A stretch of DNA of 64,000 bases from Leptospira andrefontaineae (GCF_004770105.1 NZ_RQEY01000010.1:396373-460372), one strand, 5' to 3'; positions 46,974 to 56,585 are shown, numbered from the stretch's first letter. Notes: generated by a model not told the origin, from the letters alone. Numbers and translations: made by a program.

Positions 46974-47018
46974 TTATTTATAAATAATTTGACACAGAAA
47001 AATCGATTCCAGCTTAAT
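46974..47018 (+). promoter_or_regulatory. Promoter of NmrA-like gene with adjoining palindrome
   Basis: TTGACA (46989-46994) and CTTAAT (47013-47018) are spaced 18 bp apart, 40 bp before the chosen start. Immediately upstream is the 14-bp palindrome TTATTTATAAATAA (46974-46987). A TetR operator overlapping or flanking this promoter is plausible. Confidence 0.4.
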
Positions 47019-47057
47019 GGAACGATACCGTGCCGTTCTATATTGGAGAATATACAG

Positions 47058-47945
47058 ATGAATCCGAAAGATAAGTTCATATTGGTGCTCGGAGCAACCG
47101 GGCAACAAGGAGGAGAAACCGCAAAGTATCTGATCAAAAACGGTTGGAAGGTAAGAGCTTTCACCAGAAACCCTTCTTCCGAAAACTCATTAAAACTGAA
47201 AGATCTTGGAGCTGAGATCTTCCAAGGTGATATGCAGGACCCTTCTTCCTTAGATTCTGCAATGCAAGATGTATACGGGGTATTCAGCGTTCAACCACCC
47301 GAATGGGAGCCGAACGAATCTACTGATACAAACGAAATTAAAGTAGGAATATCAGTCGCTGATTCAGCCAAAAAAGCAAACGTTTCGTATTTAGTTTATT
47401 CTTCTGTGATTGGAGCGGAAAGGCAATCCAGCTTTCGGACTCATAAATGGGAGGTGGAAAAGTACATACATGGCTTAGGAATACCTTTCACAATTTTAAG
47501 ACCTACCGGCTTTATGGAAAACTTGATCCACTCACGTTCAGGCATACCCGGCGGACTATTGTATGAGACTGTTTCTCCCGATAGTCGCATCCATATGATT
47601 TCTGTGGAAGATATAGGAGTATTTGCGGGCTTAGCTTTCGAAAATCCGGAGAAATATTCGGGAAGGACAATTGATCTTGTAGGAGATAGTTTAACTCCAT
47701 TACAAATTGTAGATATACTTTCTATGTTTTTGGACAGAAGGATAGAATATATGAGGGTACCTCTCGAAACGGTTTATTCTCATAATAAAATCCTAGGCAA
47801 ATTGACTGAATGGATCAATCGAGAAGGTTATCCAAAAGTAGATCTGGATTCTCTTAGGAAGGAGCATCCTGGTCTTCTCAACTTCCCTCAATGGTTAGAA
47901 AAAACAGGAAAAGTAAAGATAGAAGATGCCTCTATCAGACCTTAG
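47058..47945 (+). CDS. NmrA-like NAD(P)-binding protein
   Basis: The 295-residue protein has the dinucleotide-binding motif VLGATGQQGGETAKYL, PFTILRPTGFMENL and HMISVEDIGVFAGLAF, typical of NmrA/isoflavone-reductase-like atypical short-chain dehydrogenases. Some relatives sense the redox state through NADP rather than catalyse. ATG 47058 is chosen because GGAGA lies 8 nt before; the longer reading frame to 46923 lacks such a site and reaches the TetR promoter region. The divergent TetR gene probably controls it. Confidence 0.86.
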   Translation: MNPKDKFILVLGATGQQGGETAKYLIKNGWKVRAFTRNPSSENSLKLKDLGAEIFQGDMQDPSSLDSAMQDVYGVFSVQPPEWEPNESTDTNEIKVGISVADSAKKANVSYLVYSSVIGAERQSSFRTHKWEVEKYIHGLGIPFTILRPTGFMENLIHSRSGIPGGLLYETVSPDSRIHMISVEDIGVFAGLAFENPEKYSGRTIDLVGDSLTPLQIVDILSMFLDRRIEYMRVPLETVYSHNKILGKLTEWINREGYPKVDLDSLRKEHPGLLNFPQWLEKTGKVKIEDASIRP

Positions 47946-48223
47946 GGACTGGCCCGAGCGCTGTTTGCTACTTTTCCGGTCTTAAATTGAGATTATCCCA
48001 GTTATTTTTCCAGGATTGGGATTGACCTAATTTTGTAGCAATCGTTACAATGATTCAAAAGATAACTATTCCTAACTGAGGCGGACAAAACTCGAGGAAT
48101 AGATAGAAAGTCCGCATCGATATATATAATATCTTTTTTATATTCTCTAATGAGCGGTGAAAATCCAAAGGATGGAGACAGACAAATCGAAAATCCAGAA
48201 CGATTTTATATTAGGAGAATATT

Positions 48224-49075
48224 ATGGGCCAATCGACATCTACAAGAGTCCAGCCAAAAATACGTAAACCGAAATTCCCTTTGGAAGATATCGCCAAAGA
48301 AAGAGGTTTCGGAAAAAATATCCCATTCTTTACGGCATTTCTTTCCAGCTTAAGCGTATTATTTCCGGAAGGAGAACGTTTTTTTATTCGTTCAGTCAAA
48401 GCATTCAGCGAAGTCGTTGATCCGGCGTTAAAAAAGGAAATAATTGGATTCGCAGGACAAGAAGCAGTCCACGGAAACGTTCATGATAAAATGAACGAAA
48501 GATTTGTGGAGATCGGATTAGATTTTCGCAGTCATGAAAAAATGTTCTGCTGGTTGTTTTTCGATATATTAGAAAAAAATATTCTAAAACTTTTTCCTGT
48601 TTGGGGAAAAAGACTCGCACTCTCTATCACTGCAGCCGCGGAACATTTTACAGCAACTCTAGGAAGATTTTTACTTTCTCTACCTGAAAAACGTGTAGCT
48701 TGGATCGACCCTATCAGCTGGAAAGTGATCGAATGGCATGCTTTAGAAGAATTAGAGCATAAAGCTGTAGCGTATGATGTATATCGTGCTTCCGGTGGCG
48801 GATATTTTACTCGTATCCTTGGAATGACGATCGCAGTCCAACTTCTTGGCCTTCTCGCAATCTTTGGGACAATTAGAGCCTTATTCTATTTTGGTATTCC
48901 AAATCCTGCTCAAATTGTCAGGGACCTTCGTTTCTTCTTTGGTATTCCAGGTTTTGCTTGGGCTGTGATCTTCTATATATTAGAATATTATATTCCAGGG
49001 TTCCATCCAAATGATCAAGACGATCACAAACTTCTGGAGAAGTTTGAGAAAGTGATGACCGCTCACGGATATTAA
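48224..49075 (+). CDS. PF10118-type metal-dependent hydrolase-like membrane protein
   Basis: The 283-residue protein matches the predicted metal-dependent hydrolase family (PF10118): acidic and His residues in GFAGQEAVHGNVHDKMNERF (about 88-107) and EWHALEELEHKAVAYDVY (about 168-185), like a ferritin/diiron helical bundle. C-terminal hydrophobic helices (about 200-250) suggest membrane attachment. Its reaction is not established; diiron oxygenase chemistry is a fair guess. ATG 48224 has GGAGA upstream. The 278 bp before it contain no clear gene. Confidence 0.82.
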   Translation: MGQSTSTRVQPKIRKPKFPLEDIAKERGFGKNIPFFTAFLSSLSVLFPEGERFFIRSVKAFSEVVDPALKKEIIGFAGQEAVHGNVHDKMNERFVEIGLDFRSHEKMFCWLFFDILEKNILKLFPVWGKRLALSITAAAEHFTATLGRFLLSLPEKRVAWIDPISWKVIEWHALEELEHKAVAYDVYRASGGGYFTRILGMTIAVQLLGLLAIFGTIRALFYFGIPNPAQIVRDLRFFFGIPGFAWAVIFYILEYYIPGFHPNDQDDHKLLEKFEKVMTAHGY

Positions 49076-49092
49076 AAATTCGTTTAAGAGCT

Positions 49093-49146
49093 CCCGCTTG
49101 TTGGAACTCCTACGATAATAATCTGATATAGAACTCGCGGGCCAGC
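49093..49146. repeat. Repeat element, copy C (partial) with palindrome
   Basis: It contains the palindrome TTGTTGGAACTCCTACGA (49098-49115) and, from 49134, CTCGCGGGCC..., matching the start of copy A (45195). It ends at the stop codon of the sterol desaturase gene. Confidence 0.45.
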
Positions 49147-49926
49147 TTACTCCTGATTGCGCGAGTTCTCCCGATAAAGAGTTCCAAACATCCGATCCCA
49201 AATCGAAGTATAAAATCCAAAATTAAAATTTTCGTTCTGATGATGCATTGCATGGAAGGTGCTAGTCGTCAATGTGTTGAATAGATTCGAGCGAAGCAAT
49301 TTCTCCGATAAAGGCTCCACTCCCAAATGACCGATTACACCAAACACAACGTTTAACCCGAGATAAACACTCATACCAAACCAAGAGAAATCATAAACAC
49401 AAAGCACCAATAACCAAAGTGCCCCAAATCCAAGAGCTTCCAAAGGATTCAGAACAAATAAAGTTAAAGGACGAGGTTTATCGTATCTATGATGGGTTTT
49501 ATGAGCAAACGGATAAATGAATCCGATGTGCGCAACTCGATGCAATACATACATACCAGCATCCATAACCAAAAGAAGGATTAGAATATCGAGTAACGCG
49601 AAAACCCCGATATCACTACGAAATTGAATAGAACCCGTTCTCCAAAGCCAAAGCCCAACCAATGTAACAATAGTATTAAGAAGAATGGTAGAGATTGCAA
49701 ATAGGATCTCCTTAGATTCGATTTTCGGAGGGATTGAAACAATGCGCCGATGGGCATAACGTATAGACAGAAGATTGCCGATATATACCGAACAAATGAA
49801 GATGAGAAGATTTTCAATCAAGAACAATAAAGCAGCCCAAGCATAGGGAATTTCTTGAAGAAATAGAACTACTTCGTTTCCAAAATTATACATAAGTGTT
49901 ATTGAATTTAAAAATCCACCTTGCAT
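49147..49926 (-). CDS. Sterol desaturase/fatty acid hydroxylase family protein
   Basis: The 259-residue membrane protein has about four to five spans and histidine boxes HRVAHIGF, HKTHHRYDKP and HAMHHQNENFNFG that bind a diiron centre. Family members hydroxylate or desaturate sterols, carotenoids or fatty acids, using oxygen and reduced ferredoxin or cytochrome b5. The start is ATG 49926; ATG 49893 is possible. A lipoprotein gene starts 14 bp away on the other strand. Substrate unknown. Confidence 0.84.
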   Translation of the reverse strand: MQGGFLNSITLMYNFGNEVVLFLQEIPYAWAALLFLIENLLIFICSVYIGNLLSIRYAHRRIVSIPPKIESKEILFAISTILLNTIVTLVGLWLWRTGSIQFRSDIGVFALLDILILLLVMDAGMYVLHRVAHIGFIYPFAHKTHHRYDKPRPLTLFVLNPLEALGFGALWLLVLCVYDFSWFGMSVYLGLNVVFGVIGHLGVEPLSEKLLRSNLFNTLTTSTFHAMHHQNENFNFGFYTSIWDRMFGTLYRENSRNQE

Positions 49927-49939
49927 CAAATAGTCGAAG

Positions 49940-50524
49940 ATGTTAATCTATGCCCTATTCTGGAAATTAAAAGTGAAACGCGCATCTATCTTCTTTTATA
50001 TTTTACTTATATTCTTACAAGTCCAATGTGGGTCTGCTTATTTGCTTTTCGATTCATACAAAAAAAAGATGGAGACCGAGGATGATATATCTCCTCTTCT
50101 AGCATTACTAATTGGATCGGGTGGTCTGCTCCCTTTAAACGTTAAGCAAGTCAGTTGGATAAATTTCTCGGCGAGTAGCTTACAATTTTCTCAAGGAGCC
50201 GGCGAAACGTTTACGATTTCAATCGTAAACCCGCTAAATTGTAGTTTGGGCAGCGCCATTTCAGTCCAACTCAGTCACGATGGAGTCCCCTTAACTTTGG
50301 GCCAAACAGATGCTTATTCTGATGGCTGCATGGGAACAGGGGTAGCTGAAGACTCTACCATATCTATAAGCGGAACTACTGTTGGGAAAGGTCGTGTAAT
50401 CGCTAAACTTGCATCTAACATCATGTTTTCCAACTATCCCGGCCTGTATGCCGGACAGATTGTCGGTGTTGTAAAGGTAGCCGTTTCTTCTACTGCTCAG
50501 ACCGTGACTGTAACGTCAGAATAA
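49940..50524 (+). CDS. Hypothetical lipoprotein
   Basis: The 194-residue protein has a hydrophobic N-terminus and lipobox-like LQVQCGS (Cys near 30). A GTG at 49973 could be the true start. Residues 65-190 are beta-rich (INFSASSLQFSQGAGETFTISIVN, VSSTAQTVTVTSE) without known motifs; FTISIVN-type sequence recalls bacterial Ig-like folds. It is divergent from the sterol desaturase gene and converges on MATE. Function unknown. Confidence 0.65.
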   Translation: MLIYALFWKLKVKRASIFFYILLIFLQVQCGSAYLLFDSYKKKMETEDDISPLLALLIGSGGLLPLNVKQVSWINFSASSLQFSQGAGETFTISIVNPLNCSLGSAISVQLSHDGVPLTLGQTDAYSDGCMGTGVAEDSTISISGTTVGKGRVIAKLASNIMFSNYPGLYAGQIVGVVKVAVSSTAQTVTVTSE

Positions 50525-50557
50525 TCAGATAACGGAAAAAGCTGATATTCAGAATAA

Positions 50558-50583
50558 AATAATACTAAGAATGAAGTATTATT
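50558..50583. terminator. AT-rich hairpin between convergent genes
   Basis: AATAATACT (50558-50566) and AGTATTATT (50575-50583) pair perfectly around an 8-nt loop, 34 bp after the lipoprotein stop. It may end transcription of the two convergent genes, although no strong T tract follows. Confidence 0.35.
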
Positions 50584-50686
50584 AATTATCCAAAATGCGG
50601 TTTCATTCACTTCAATTTTCCTATAGGAAATTAATGCTCACACTACCGCCTCACCTAACACTATAAGGATGTTGGAGTATATCGAA

Positions 50687-52111
50687 TCAAACCTTCGAAG
50701 TTTTCCATCCACCTTTTCTGAATAACCAAAGCGTAAACAGTCCTACAGAAGTTTCCGTAATCATACTTGCCCAAAATACTCCAGAGTATCCGTATGAAAG
50801 AACCTTTGCCAAAACATAAGCAAAAGGAATTTGAAACACCCAAAAGAAGACCAGATTAATTAACGTAGGAGTGGTAGTATCACCTGATCCATTAAAGGCC
50901 TGCACACTCACCATCCACCAAGCATAAACAAAATAAGAATAGGATACGATCCCTAACCACTCAGAACCGATTGCGATCACTTTAGGATCATCACTAAAGA
51001 TCGACACAAGAGATTCTCTGAAAATAAAATAGACGATAGAAACTCCGATCAGAAATACCATATTCCATACGCCAACAATCCAAACGGACTGTTCTGCACG
51101 ATCCGGTCTCCCCGCTCCTAAATTCTGACCAACCAAAGTGGCGACAGCGTTCGACATTCCCCAAGAAGGCATCAAAGTAAACATCATGATGCGAAGAGCG
51201 ATGGTTGCTCCAGCTACAGCTTCACTTCCAAATTCAGAAATAATCCTTACAAGAAAGATCCAAGAAGTCATTCCTATAATAGTTTGTCCAATCCCACCAA
51301 GCGAAGTACGAACTATATCAGAAATAATTTTCCAGTGAATACTGATCTGAGAACGAAGCACTCGGATATGATTTCCACCTCTTAGAAGCAGATAGATTTG
51401 AAAAATAACTCCGACCCCTCTTCCGATATTTGTAGCAATGGCGGCACCTTCGATACCCATGGCCGGGACAGGACCAAAACCGAAGATAAAGATCGGATCC
51501 AGGATCATATTAAGACCATTAGAAATCCATAAAACTCTCATTGCGATTGCTGCGTCACCGGCACCTCTAAAAACCGCATTGAGTCCGAACAAAAGCATGA
51601 TTACTATATTTCCACCAAAGATCCATTGTGTGTAACGAGATCCATGCTCCACCACCCAAGGATCTCCACCCATCAGTATCAAAAGATCTTTCGCGAACCA
51701 AACTCCGAAGATAGCAAAAGGTAAAGAAACAAGTATGGAAAGAAAAACGGATTGGACTGCGGCAATCCCGGCTTGCTCCTTATCACCTTCTCCGATCCTT
51801 CTTGCAATGATCGCGGTCACTGCAGTGGACATTCCAATCGCGAGAGAATAAAGAAGAAACAAATACGTTTCCGTAAGCCCAACCGCAGCAACAGCAGAAG
51901 GGCCTAAAGCTCCCACAAAATAAATGTCAACGACTGCAAACGCAGACTCCATGACCAATTCCAAAACCATCGGAACAGAGAGCAGAAAGACTGCCTTACC
52001 GAGTGAAATTTGGGTATAATCCGCTTCCGTTCCGGTAAGCGCTTTTCTTAATTCCCGCCAAATTGAGCGAGGGCCAGTTTCCCTATTCTCTTTTTTTTGT
52101 ATTGTTTCCAT
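50687..52111 (-). CDS. MATE-family efflux transporter
   Basis: The 474-residue protein has twelve membrane spans in two six-helix halves with MATE signatures: SVPMVLELVMESAFAVVDIYFV and GLTETYLFLLYSLAIGMSTAV in the first, MPSWGMSNAVATLVGQNLGAGRPDRAEQ in the second. It exports organic cations or other drugs in exchange for Na+ or H+. The N-terminal cytoplasmic leader (about 1-45; ETIQKKENRETGPRSIWREL) is long for the family. The promoter lies in the intergenic region that also contains repeat copy B. Confidence 0.87.
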   Translation of the reverse strand: METIQKKENRETGPRSIWRELRKALTGTEADYTQISLGKAVFLLSVPMVLELVMESAFAVVDIYFVGALGPSAVAAVGLTETYLFLLYSLAIGMSTAVTAIIARRIGEGDKEQAGIAAVQSVFLSILVSLPFAIFGVWFAKDLLILMGGDPWVVEHGSRYTQWIFGGNIVIMLLFGLNAVFRGAGDAAIAMRVLWISNGLNMILDPIFIFGFGPVPAMGIEGAAIATNIGRGVGVIFQIYLLLRGGNHIRVLRSQISIHWKIISDIVRTSLGGIGQTIIGMTSWIFLVRIISEFGSEAVAGATIALRIMMFTLMPSWGMSNAVATLVGQNLGAGRPDRAEQSVWIVGVWNMVFLIGVSIVYFIFRESLVSIFSDDPKVIAIGSEWLGIVSYSYFVYAWWMVSVQAFNGSGDTTTPTLINLVFFWVFQIPFAYVLAKVLSYGYSGVFWASMITETSVGLFTLWLFRKGGWKTSKV

Positions 52112-52425
52112 ATATAGCCTGTAGCGCTCATGCTCTGATCTTTTGCCAGAAAAGACAAAACTTTTTATTGATTAATACCAAAAAGCCTAAGTTTGCACCT
52201 TCGTTCAGCGTGTTTTTTTAATAAACTTCGACCTATGGAATGTAACATTTTGGCGTTCCCACACGAAAATGTCCGAATCGTAGGATCTACTTCTAAGTGA
52301 GTGTGGTCGGGCTACTACGGACTACGCTTCGCTTCGGACTACTCGCCTTCGGCTGCGTGGTCCGCTGCGCGTCCTGCGTATCCCTAACGCGGAGGGAGAA
52401 AATTCGTAATTACCTCTAAATTGAT
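52112..52425. other. 314-bp intergenic region with repeat copy B
   Basis: It lies between the MATE gene start and the end of the 1124-residue gene. It contains GC-rich repeat copy B (52306-52392) and otherwise AT-rich sequence with no convincing open frame. Confidence 0.5.
52306..52392. repeat. GC-rich dispersed repeat, copy B
   Basis: From GTCGGGCTAC to CCCTAACGCGG, with CTTCGCTTCGG and GCCTTCGGC hairpins. It aligns well with copy A at 45195-45287 and is much GC-richer than its flanks. No coding frame is supported. Confidence 0.6.
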
Positions 52426-55400
52426 TTAAATTCCTAAAAGTTCCCTATACTGAAAATATCCGAAAGAGCTAAGCCGATGAATTATCTCTCCGGTAATTTC
52501 GCGGACCGTCGAATCACTATCCGAAATCCCCATCTTTAAAATCTCCCAAAGGTTATCGCCAGGTTTACTATTCCAATAGTAGGAATTTTCTTCGGTAATT
52601 GTCTTTATGAATTGCATTGATACCAAAGGATTTTTATGGAAATTTGCTTTTAGGAATTTAAGATAACTTTCGATTCCAAAGTTTCGAAGATTTGATACTT
52701 TAATTTTCTTTAGTGTATCAAAGACCAGACCATCAGAAAAAAAGCCGCGGTCAATCCAAACGGAAAACTCTTCATACTCTTCAGAGGATGGACCTTTCTC
52801 TAACCTCCATTTCCATAGTGTTTCTGTTCTATCCAACATGAGGGCGTGATTATCAGGAACATTTTTCCCGAGAAACCGAATTGCGTTGGCCTTTAGGAAT
52901 CCATGAGATAAAGAAAAGAACTTTTCTAAAATCGGATCGTTGCAATCCTTAATTACTTCGTTTCCATATAAATTGACTAATAAGTCCCCTAATCTAAAGG
53001 GTCGGATTCCTTTTTCTTCTCTTACTTGGTCGCCTAATTCTTCCAAATATTCAATACTTTCGATAAACCATTCCCGGAAATTTAAATAAATTTCAAGAGA
53101 ATAGGAACCATATTGAAGATAGGAGTAAAAAAAGATCCGACTTAAATCCTTATTATCATTTAAAAATAAGCTTTGGTTTTCCTTGAACCATTGGGGATTT
53201 AACCAGAATAAAAATGCGAAATACTGACCGATGACACATCTATCCGTTTTTCGTTCAGCGTGCTCCCCAGAAAAATGTTCTTTTAAAATAGAATAGACCT
53301 TTAAAACTAACTGGTTACTAGGCGCGTTCGAAAGATTCTTTTCCAAAATCCTCCGAAAATAATCATCCAAAAAATAAACTAAACTATGGAGAGCGTTTCC
53401 TCGAACAGAATTGATTCCAATAGAAACCAAATCTTGTTCCTTTGATTCGTAATCTTCATCCGGTGAAGAAGAAGAGAGCAAAATGGCAATCCAGTGTAAA
53501 AATTCGAAATGCTCAAAATCGTTCTTGGTTATAATTTGCTTATTAAAAATGGTTCTAAGAAAACTCGCCAGCGTGTGTTGTAAATCTATGGTTTCCTGGA
53601 CAGACTTCTCCTTTACTAAAGTAAAAAGAAATTTCAGATACTCACACAAAATATCTGTTTTTAGTGTTTTTCCGCTATCAAGTGCACTACGAAAACCCCA
53701 AAGAAGAGCACCCAAATATAGGTTAGAAATCTCTTCTGAACAAAAATCCTGAATCGAATCTAAGTAACGTTCCGGATTGATCTCAACATCTCTCGAGATT
53801 TGTCTCGCCAACCCCTCTGGACTCGGCTCAGTCCATGGATTCTCTCTCTTCTTAAATTCAGTCATCTTTTGGATAATTTCTGCGATAGAAAGCGTAGCCA
53901 ATTCTTGGTTTTCCAAAGGACTCGTTGGCCCGATAAAAGATTCATGGTAGTATGGAAATTCAGGGCGCGTATAACTATCTTTGAATTTAGCCTTCAAAGC
54001 ATTAAGATAATTTGCTTTTTCTTTCGGAAGGAATTCTTCTATTGCAGGCAACTTTCGATAATAAAAGTCATCCAAGAACCCCTCTAGCCTGCTCCTTAAA
54101 TTGAATTCCGAGGCTTCTTTCTTATTTGCTTCTCGATATTCAGCCTCATATTCAATGCATAATTCGGAGGCAATACCGTCCAACCAGCCTCGGTATTGAA
54201 TCTGCTCTTCCTGTTTCAATTTGGAAAAAGTTTTCGAAAGTAGCAAATAGTATTCATTTGCAAACCTAAGTGGATCTGCAAATGTTTTGTTTTGCAAATA
54301 TTCTCTAACCTTCTTTCTATCGATTTCCCATCCCTTTTGGCTCACGAGAAAGATCGACATACGGGCAAATACCAACCAATCTTTAGATCCTAATAAACTT
54401 AGGACTTCTTCAAAACTTGCCTTGTCTTTTACATAATACAAAATCGCATCACGAAAATAAGGAATAATTTGATCAGATAATTTGTGATTATAGTTCTGGC
54501 GATGATCCCAGATGGATGCTCGAGTTATATAGGAGTGATCGTCCCTATAGGATTCGCCTGCTTTTTTCGGAGGATAGGAACTGAATTCTAATGATCGATC
54601 CAATAATTCAAAGAGGAATTGAATCAATTTCCATGGTTTCCATTTTTCTAAAATGGGGAAGAAGTAAGAAATAAATTCGATGTAATCGTGACTTGATAAC
54701 TTAAATCTCGGTTCGGGACTGTACCATGAATTGAGTTCATTCCCTTCAATTATAGTCCTTTTTTCATAATCCCATTTGGGATCAGGAAGCACTGCAAGTA
54801 TTTCGGACAAGAGCCTAAGCCCAAATTTATCCTGCCCCACCTCAAAAACTCTTTCGATTGCTTTTGAATACAAATCTGTATTAATATATTCTCGCTGGTC
54901 CATACGCTGGAACCATTCGAATTCTTTTTCCATCCATCGAAGAAAATAAGTATCCGGCATTTCTAAACAAAGCTTAACGATTTCTTGATGAAGAATAGTA
55001 TTATCTAAAATTGCTAAGGAATCAATTACTGACCAAACTCTATCGAATTCACCAATTTCGATCAGCCTCCGAAAATAGGCCAAAGGAGGCCAATGAAAAT
55101 AAGAATCCTGGCGTATAAGCACCTTTTCAAATTCTGAGAATTGGAAATATTTCATTTCCTTGAGAGGATCAAACCAAGCTATAGAAGAAAGTTTCGAAAG
55201 AAATATATGAAATAATGGGCTGCCAGGAGCCACTGTATTACGAAATCCGGATGCGACGTTTGTAGATATTTGATTTAAAGATGCGAGTTTTTCTATCTTA
55301 ACAACGAGGAATAGATACTTTCTTTTAAAACGATCCAGGACTTCATCTAAGATGATTTCAAAATTCTTCCAATGTAGATTAAATTGCTCATTGAAAGCTC

Positions 55401-55800
55401 GGTACATCAGATTGTTTCTATGAGCAAGCTCATGCAGTCGAATATCACTATCTGAATTTGCAAATTTCAGCCATAATTTTCCCACCTCGGCTTGTGGACT
55501 TATGCCCAAGGCAACAAGTGTCTCTGTAATACTAGTAACGTGACCATTAGATTCTCCTTTTTTACCTTTCCCGTTTACTGGAATAACTAACGGTTTTATA
55601 AATTCACGAATCGCACTATCAATCTCGCGCATTAGATGGGCAATTAGATGTTGCCTCGATTCTAATTCAGAATCATTTATTAGAGAAATCGCATCCTGAA
55701 AGAAAATTCTCGGACCCTCTCCAATATGATGGAGACTACTGATAATTCGCTCTTGTCTTGCCGTAAATTTACTTATTTGAGATTGCGAGGGATCGAACAT
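52426..55800 (-). CDS. 1124-residue helical protein of unknown function
   Basis: The protein is predicted to be mostly alpha-helical with many aromatic-rich helix pairs and no signal peptide or membrane span. The motif NSVRGNALHSLVYFL (about 760-775) and the C-terminal DSDSTVREITGEIIHRL resemble helical-repeat parts of large bacterial defence proteins, but no ATPase, protease or nuclease motif is seen. It follows the LRAT-like gene by 7 bp with AGGA inside that gap, so the three minus-strand genes (HNH, LRAT, this) form an operon. It sits beside a type I restriction system. The family is not recognised; a sensor or scaffold role is inference. Confidence 0.75.
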   Translation of the reverse strand: MFDPSQSQISKFTARQERIISSLHHIGEGPRIFFQDAISLINDSELESRQHLIAHLMREIDSAIREFIKPLVIPVNGKGKKGESNGHVTSITETLVALGISPQAEVGKLWLKFANSDSDIRLHELAHRNNLMYRAFNEQFNLHWKNFEIILDEVLDRFKRKYLFLVVKIEKLASLNQISTNVASGFRNTVAPGSPLFHIFLSKLSSIAWFDPLKEMKYFQFSEFEKVLIRQDSYFHWPPLAYFRRLIEIGEFDRVWSVIDSLAILDNTILHQEIVKLCLEMPDTYFLRWMEKEFEWFQRMDQREYINTDLYSKAIERVFEVGQDKFGLRLLSEILAVLPDPKWDYEKRTIIEGNELNSWYSPEPRFKLSSHDYIEFISYFFPILEKWKPWKLIQFLFELLDRSLEFSSYPPKKAGESYRDDHSYITRASIWDHRQNYNHKLSDQIIPYFRDAILYYVKDKASFEEVLSLLGSKDWLVFARMSIFLVSQKGWEIDRKKVREYLQNKTFADPLRFANEYYLLLSKTFSKLKQEEQIQYRGWLDGIASELCIEYEAEYREANKKEASEFNLRSRLEGFLDDFYYRKLPAIEEFLPKEKANYLNALKAKFKDSYTRPEFPYYHESFIGPTSPLENQELATLSIAEIIQKMTEFKKRENPWTEPSPEGLARQISRDVEINPERYLDSIQDFCSEEISNLYLGALLWGFRSALDSGKTLKTDILCEYLKFLFTLVKEKSVQETIDLQHTLASFLRTIFNKQIITKNDFEHFEFLHWIAILLSSSSPDEDYESKEQDLVSIGINSVRGNALHSLVYFLDDYFRRILEKNLSNAPSNQLVLKVYSILKEHFSGEHAERKTDRCVIGQYFAFLFWLNPQWFKENQSLFLNDNKDLSRIFFYSYLQYGSYSLEIYLNFREWFIESIEYLEELGDQVREEKGIRPFRLGDLLVNLYGNEVIKDCNDPILEKFFSLSHGFLKANAIRFLGKNVPDNHALMLDRTETLWKWRLEKGPSSEEYEEFSVWIDRGFFSDGLVFDTLKKIKVSNLRNFGIESYLKFLKANFHKNPLVSMQFIKTITEENSYYWNSKPGDNLWEILKMGISDSDSTVREITGEIIHRLSSFGYFQYRELLGI

Positions 55801-55807
55801 TATTTAC

Positions 55808-56215
55808 TCAATCCTGGGACATGAGAAACACCAAACCAGCCATCGCCGCCATTGCAAACACATTGACCTGAGTGCTCCGCTTCTTTCCTTCCGTAATGAA
55901 CCGCGCAAAATGTTCACAATTATTCCCCAACAGGTCATAAGTAGGGTCATTTAAAGCGGTCTTTAACCTAATCTTCGCGGACAAGATATGATGATCTTTT
56001 ACCTTCCCGATGATGATCCAATCGCTGGACGCATAATTGGCGACATTTCCTTTACCTGCTATCTTTTCAATGACTATCGGGCTTTGACCAGCATTGTGAA
56101 ATAGACCAGAAACGTTCCCAATATCAATGACGCCATAATGATCTACCAAGTTAAAATATTCTTTAGCAGGTTTTTTGGCTAAGTATAACCCTTTTGTTAA
56201 TTCAATTTGATTCAT
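55808..56215 (-). CDS. LRAT/NC-domain-like protein
   Basis: The 135-residue protein has an LRAT-like active site: His in VDHYGVIDIG (H26), and NNCEHFARF (C100, H102), which in LRAT and NlpC/P60-related enzymes form a Cys-His pair for acyl transfer or lipid/peptide cleavage. A hydrophobic C-terminus (117-132; VFAMAAMAGLVFLM) may insert in a membrane. ATG 56215 follows GAGGGA. It lies between an HNH nuclease and the giant protein in a compact operon. Phospholipase or acyltransferase action on membranes is possible; I cannot predict the substrate. Confidence 0.78.
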   Translation of the reverse strand: MNQIELTKGLYLAKKPAKEYFNLVDHYGVIDIGNVSGLFHNAGQSPIVIEKIAGKGNVANYASSDWIIIGKVKDHHILSAKIRLKTALNDPTYDLLGNNCEHFARFITEGKKRSTQVNVFAMAAMAGLVFLMSQD

Positions 56216-56241
56216 ATCTTATCCCTCTCTAATTTTTACTT

Positions 56242-56532
56242 TTAGTTTTTAACAACATTCTGATTTCCGTTTGAAACAATGTTGCACTTCAGACGTCCAT
56301 CACTCTTGTCATTATTGTTCTCCCATTGGAGAGGACGCAAATTGCTCAGCTCATCTGATCCTTTAGGATTGATATGATCGATTTCCCAACCATACTTAGA
56401 GTTACGATTTCCATACTCGTTACGCTTCATCCAAGCAGTGCACTCATCTTTTCGCCAATCCTTTGGATCATTTGGAGATGCCTCTTTTCCTTTCTCCCAA
56501 ACCTTTTGTATTACATCATCAGTCCAACTCAT
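56242..56532 (-). CDS. HNH endonuclease
   Basis: The 96-residue protein is an HNH nuclease: GWEIDHINPKGSDELSNLRPLQWENNNDKSDG carries His53 of the DH pair, Asn64 and Asn73, forming the beta-beta-alpha metal site. The N-terminal 40 residues are helical and charged. Small stand-alone HNH proteins cut DNA, as toxins, homing or defence nucleases. It is first in the minus-strand operon, with a GGAAGG site before the ATG, and is divergent from XRE-ImmA. Target unknown. Confidence 0.82.
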   Translation of the reverse strand: MSWTDDVIQKVWEKGKEASPNDPKDWRKDECTAWMKRNEYGNRNSKYGWEIDHINPKGSDELSNLRPLQWENNNDKSDGRLKCNIVSNGNQNVVKN

Positions 56533-56552
56533 AGGAACCTTCCTTATTTAAA

Positions 56553-56585
56553 AATTAATATATCAATAATACTGATATATTAATT
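56553..56585. promoter_or_regulatory. Perfect 13-bp inverted repeat in the divergent promoter region
   Basis: AATTAATATATCA (56553-56565) and TGATATATTAATT (56573-56585) are perfect complements around a 7-nt spacer. Each arm contains TGATATATT, an extended -10 (TGnTATAAT-like) reading outward in its own direction. The half-site recurs near the XRE gene at 56651-56660. An XRE operator that covers the promoters is likely. Confidence 0.65.

Noticed and set aside
48150..48353. 67-codon open frame before the PF10118 gene
   Set aside because: Overlaps the start of the PF10118 gene in another frame, with no good ribosome binding site.
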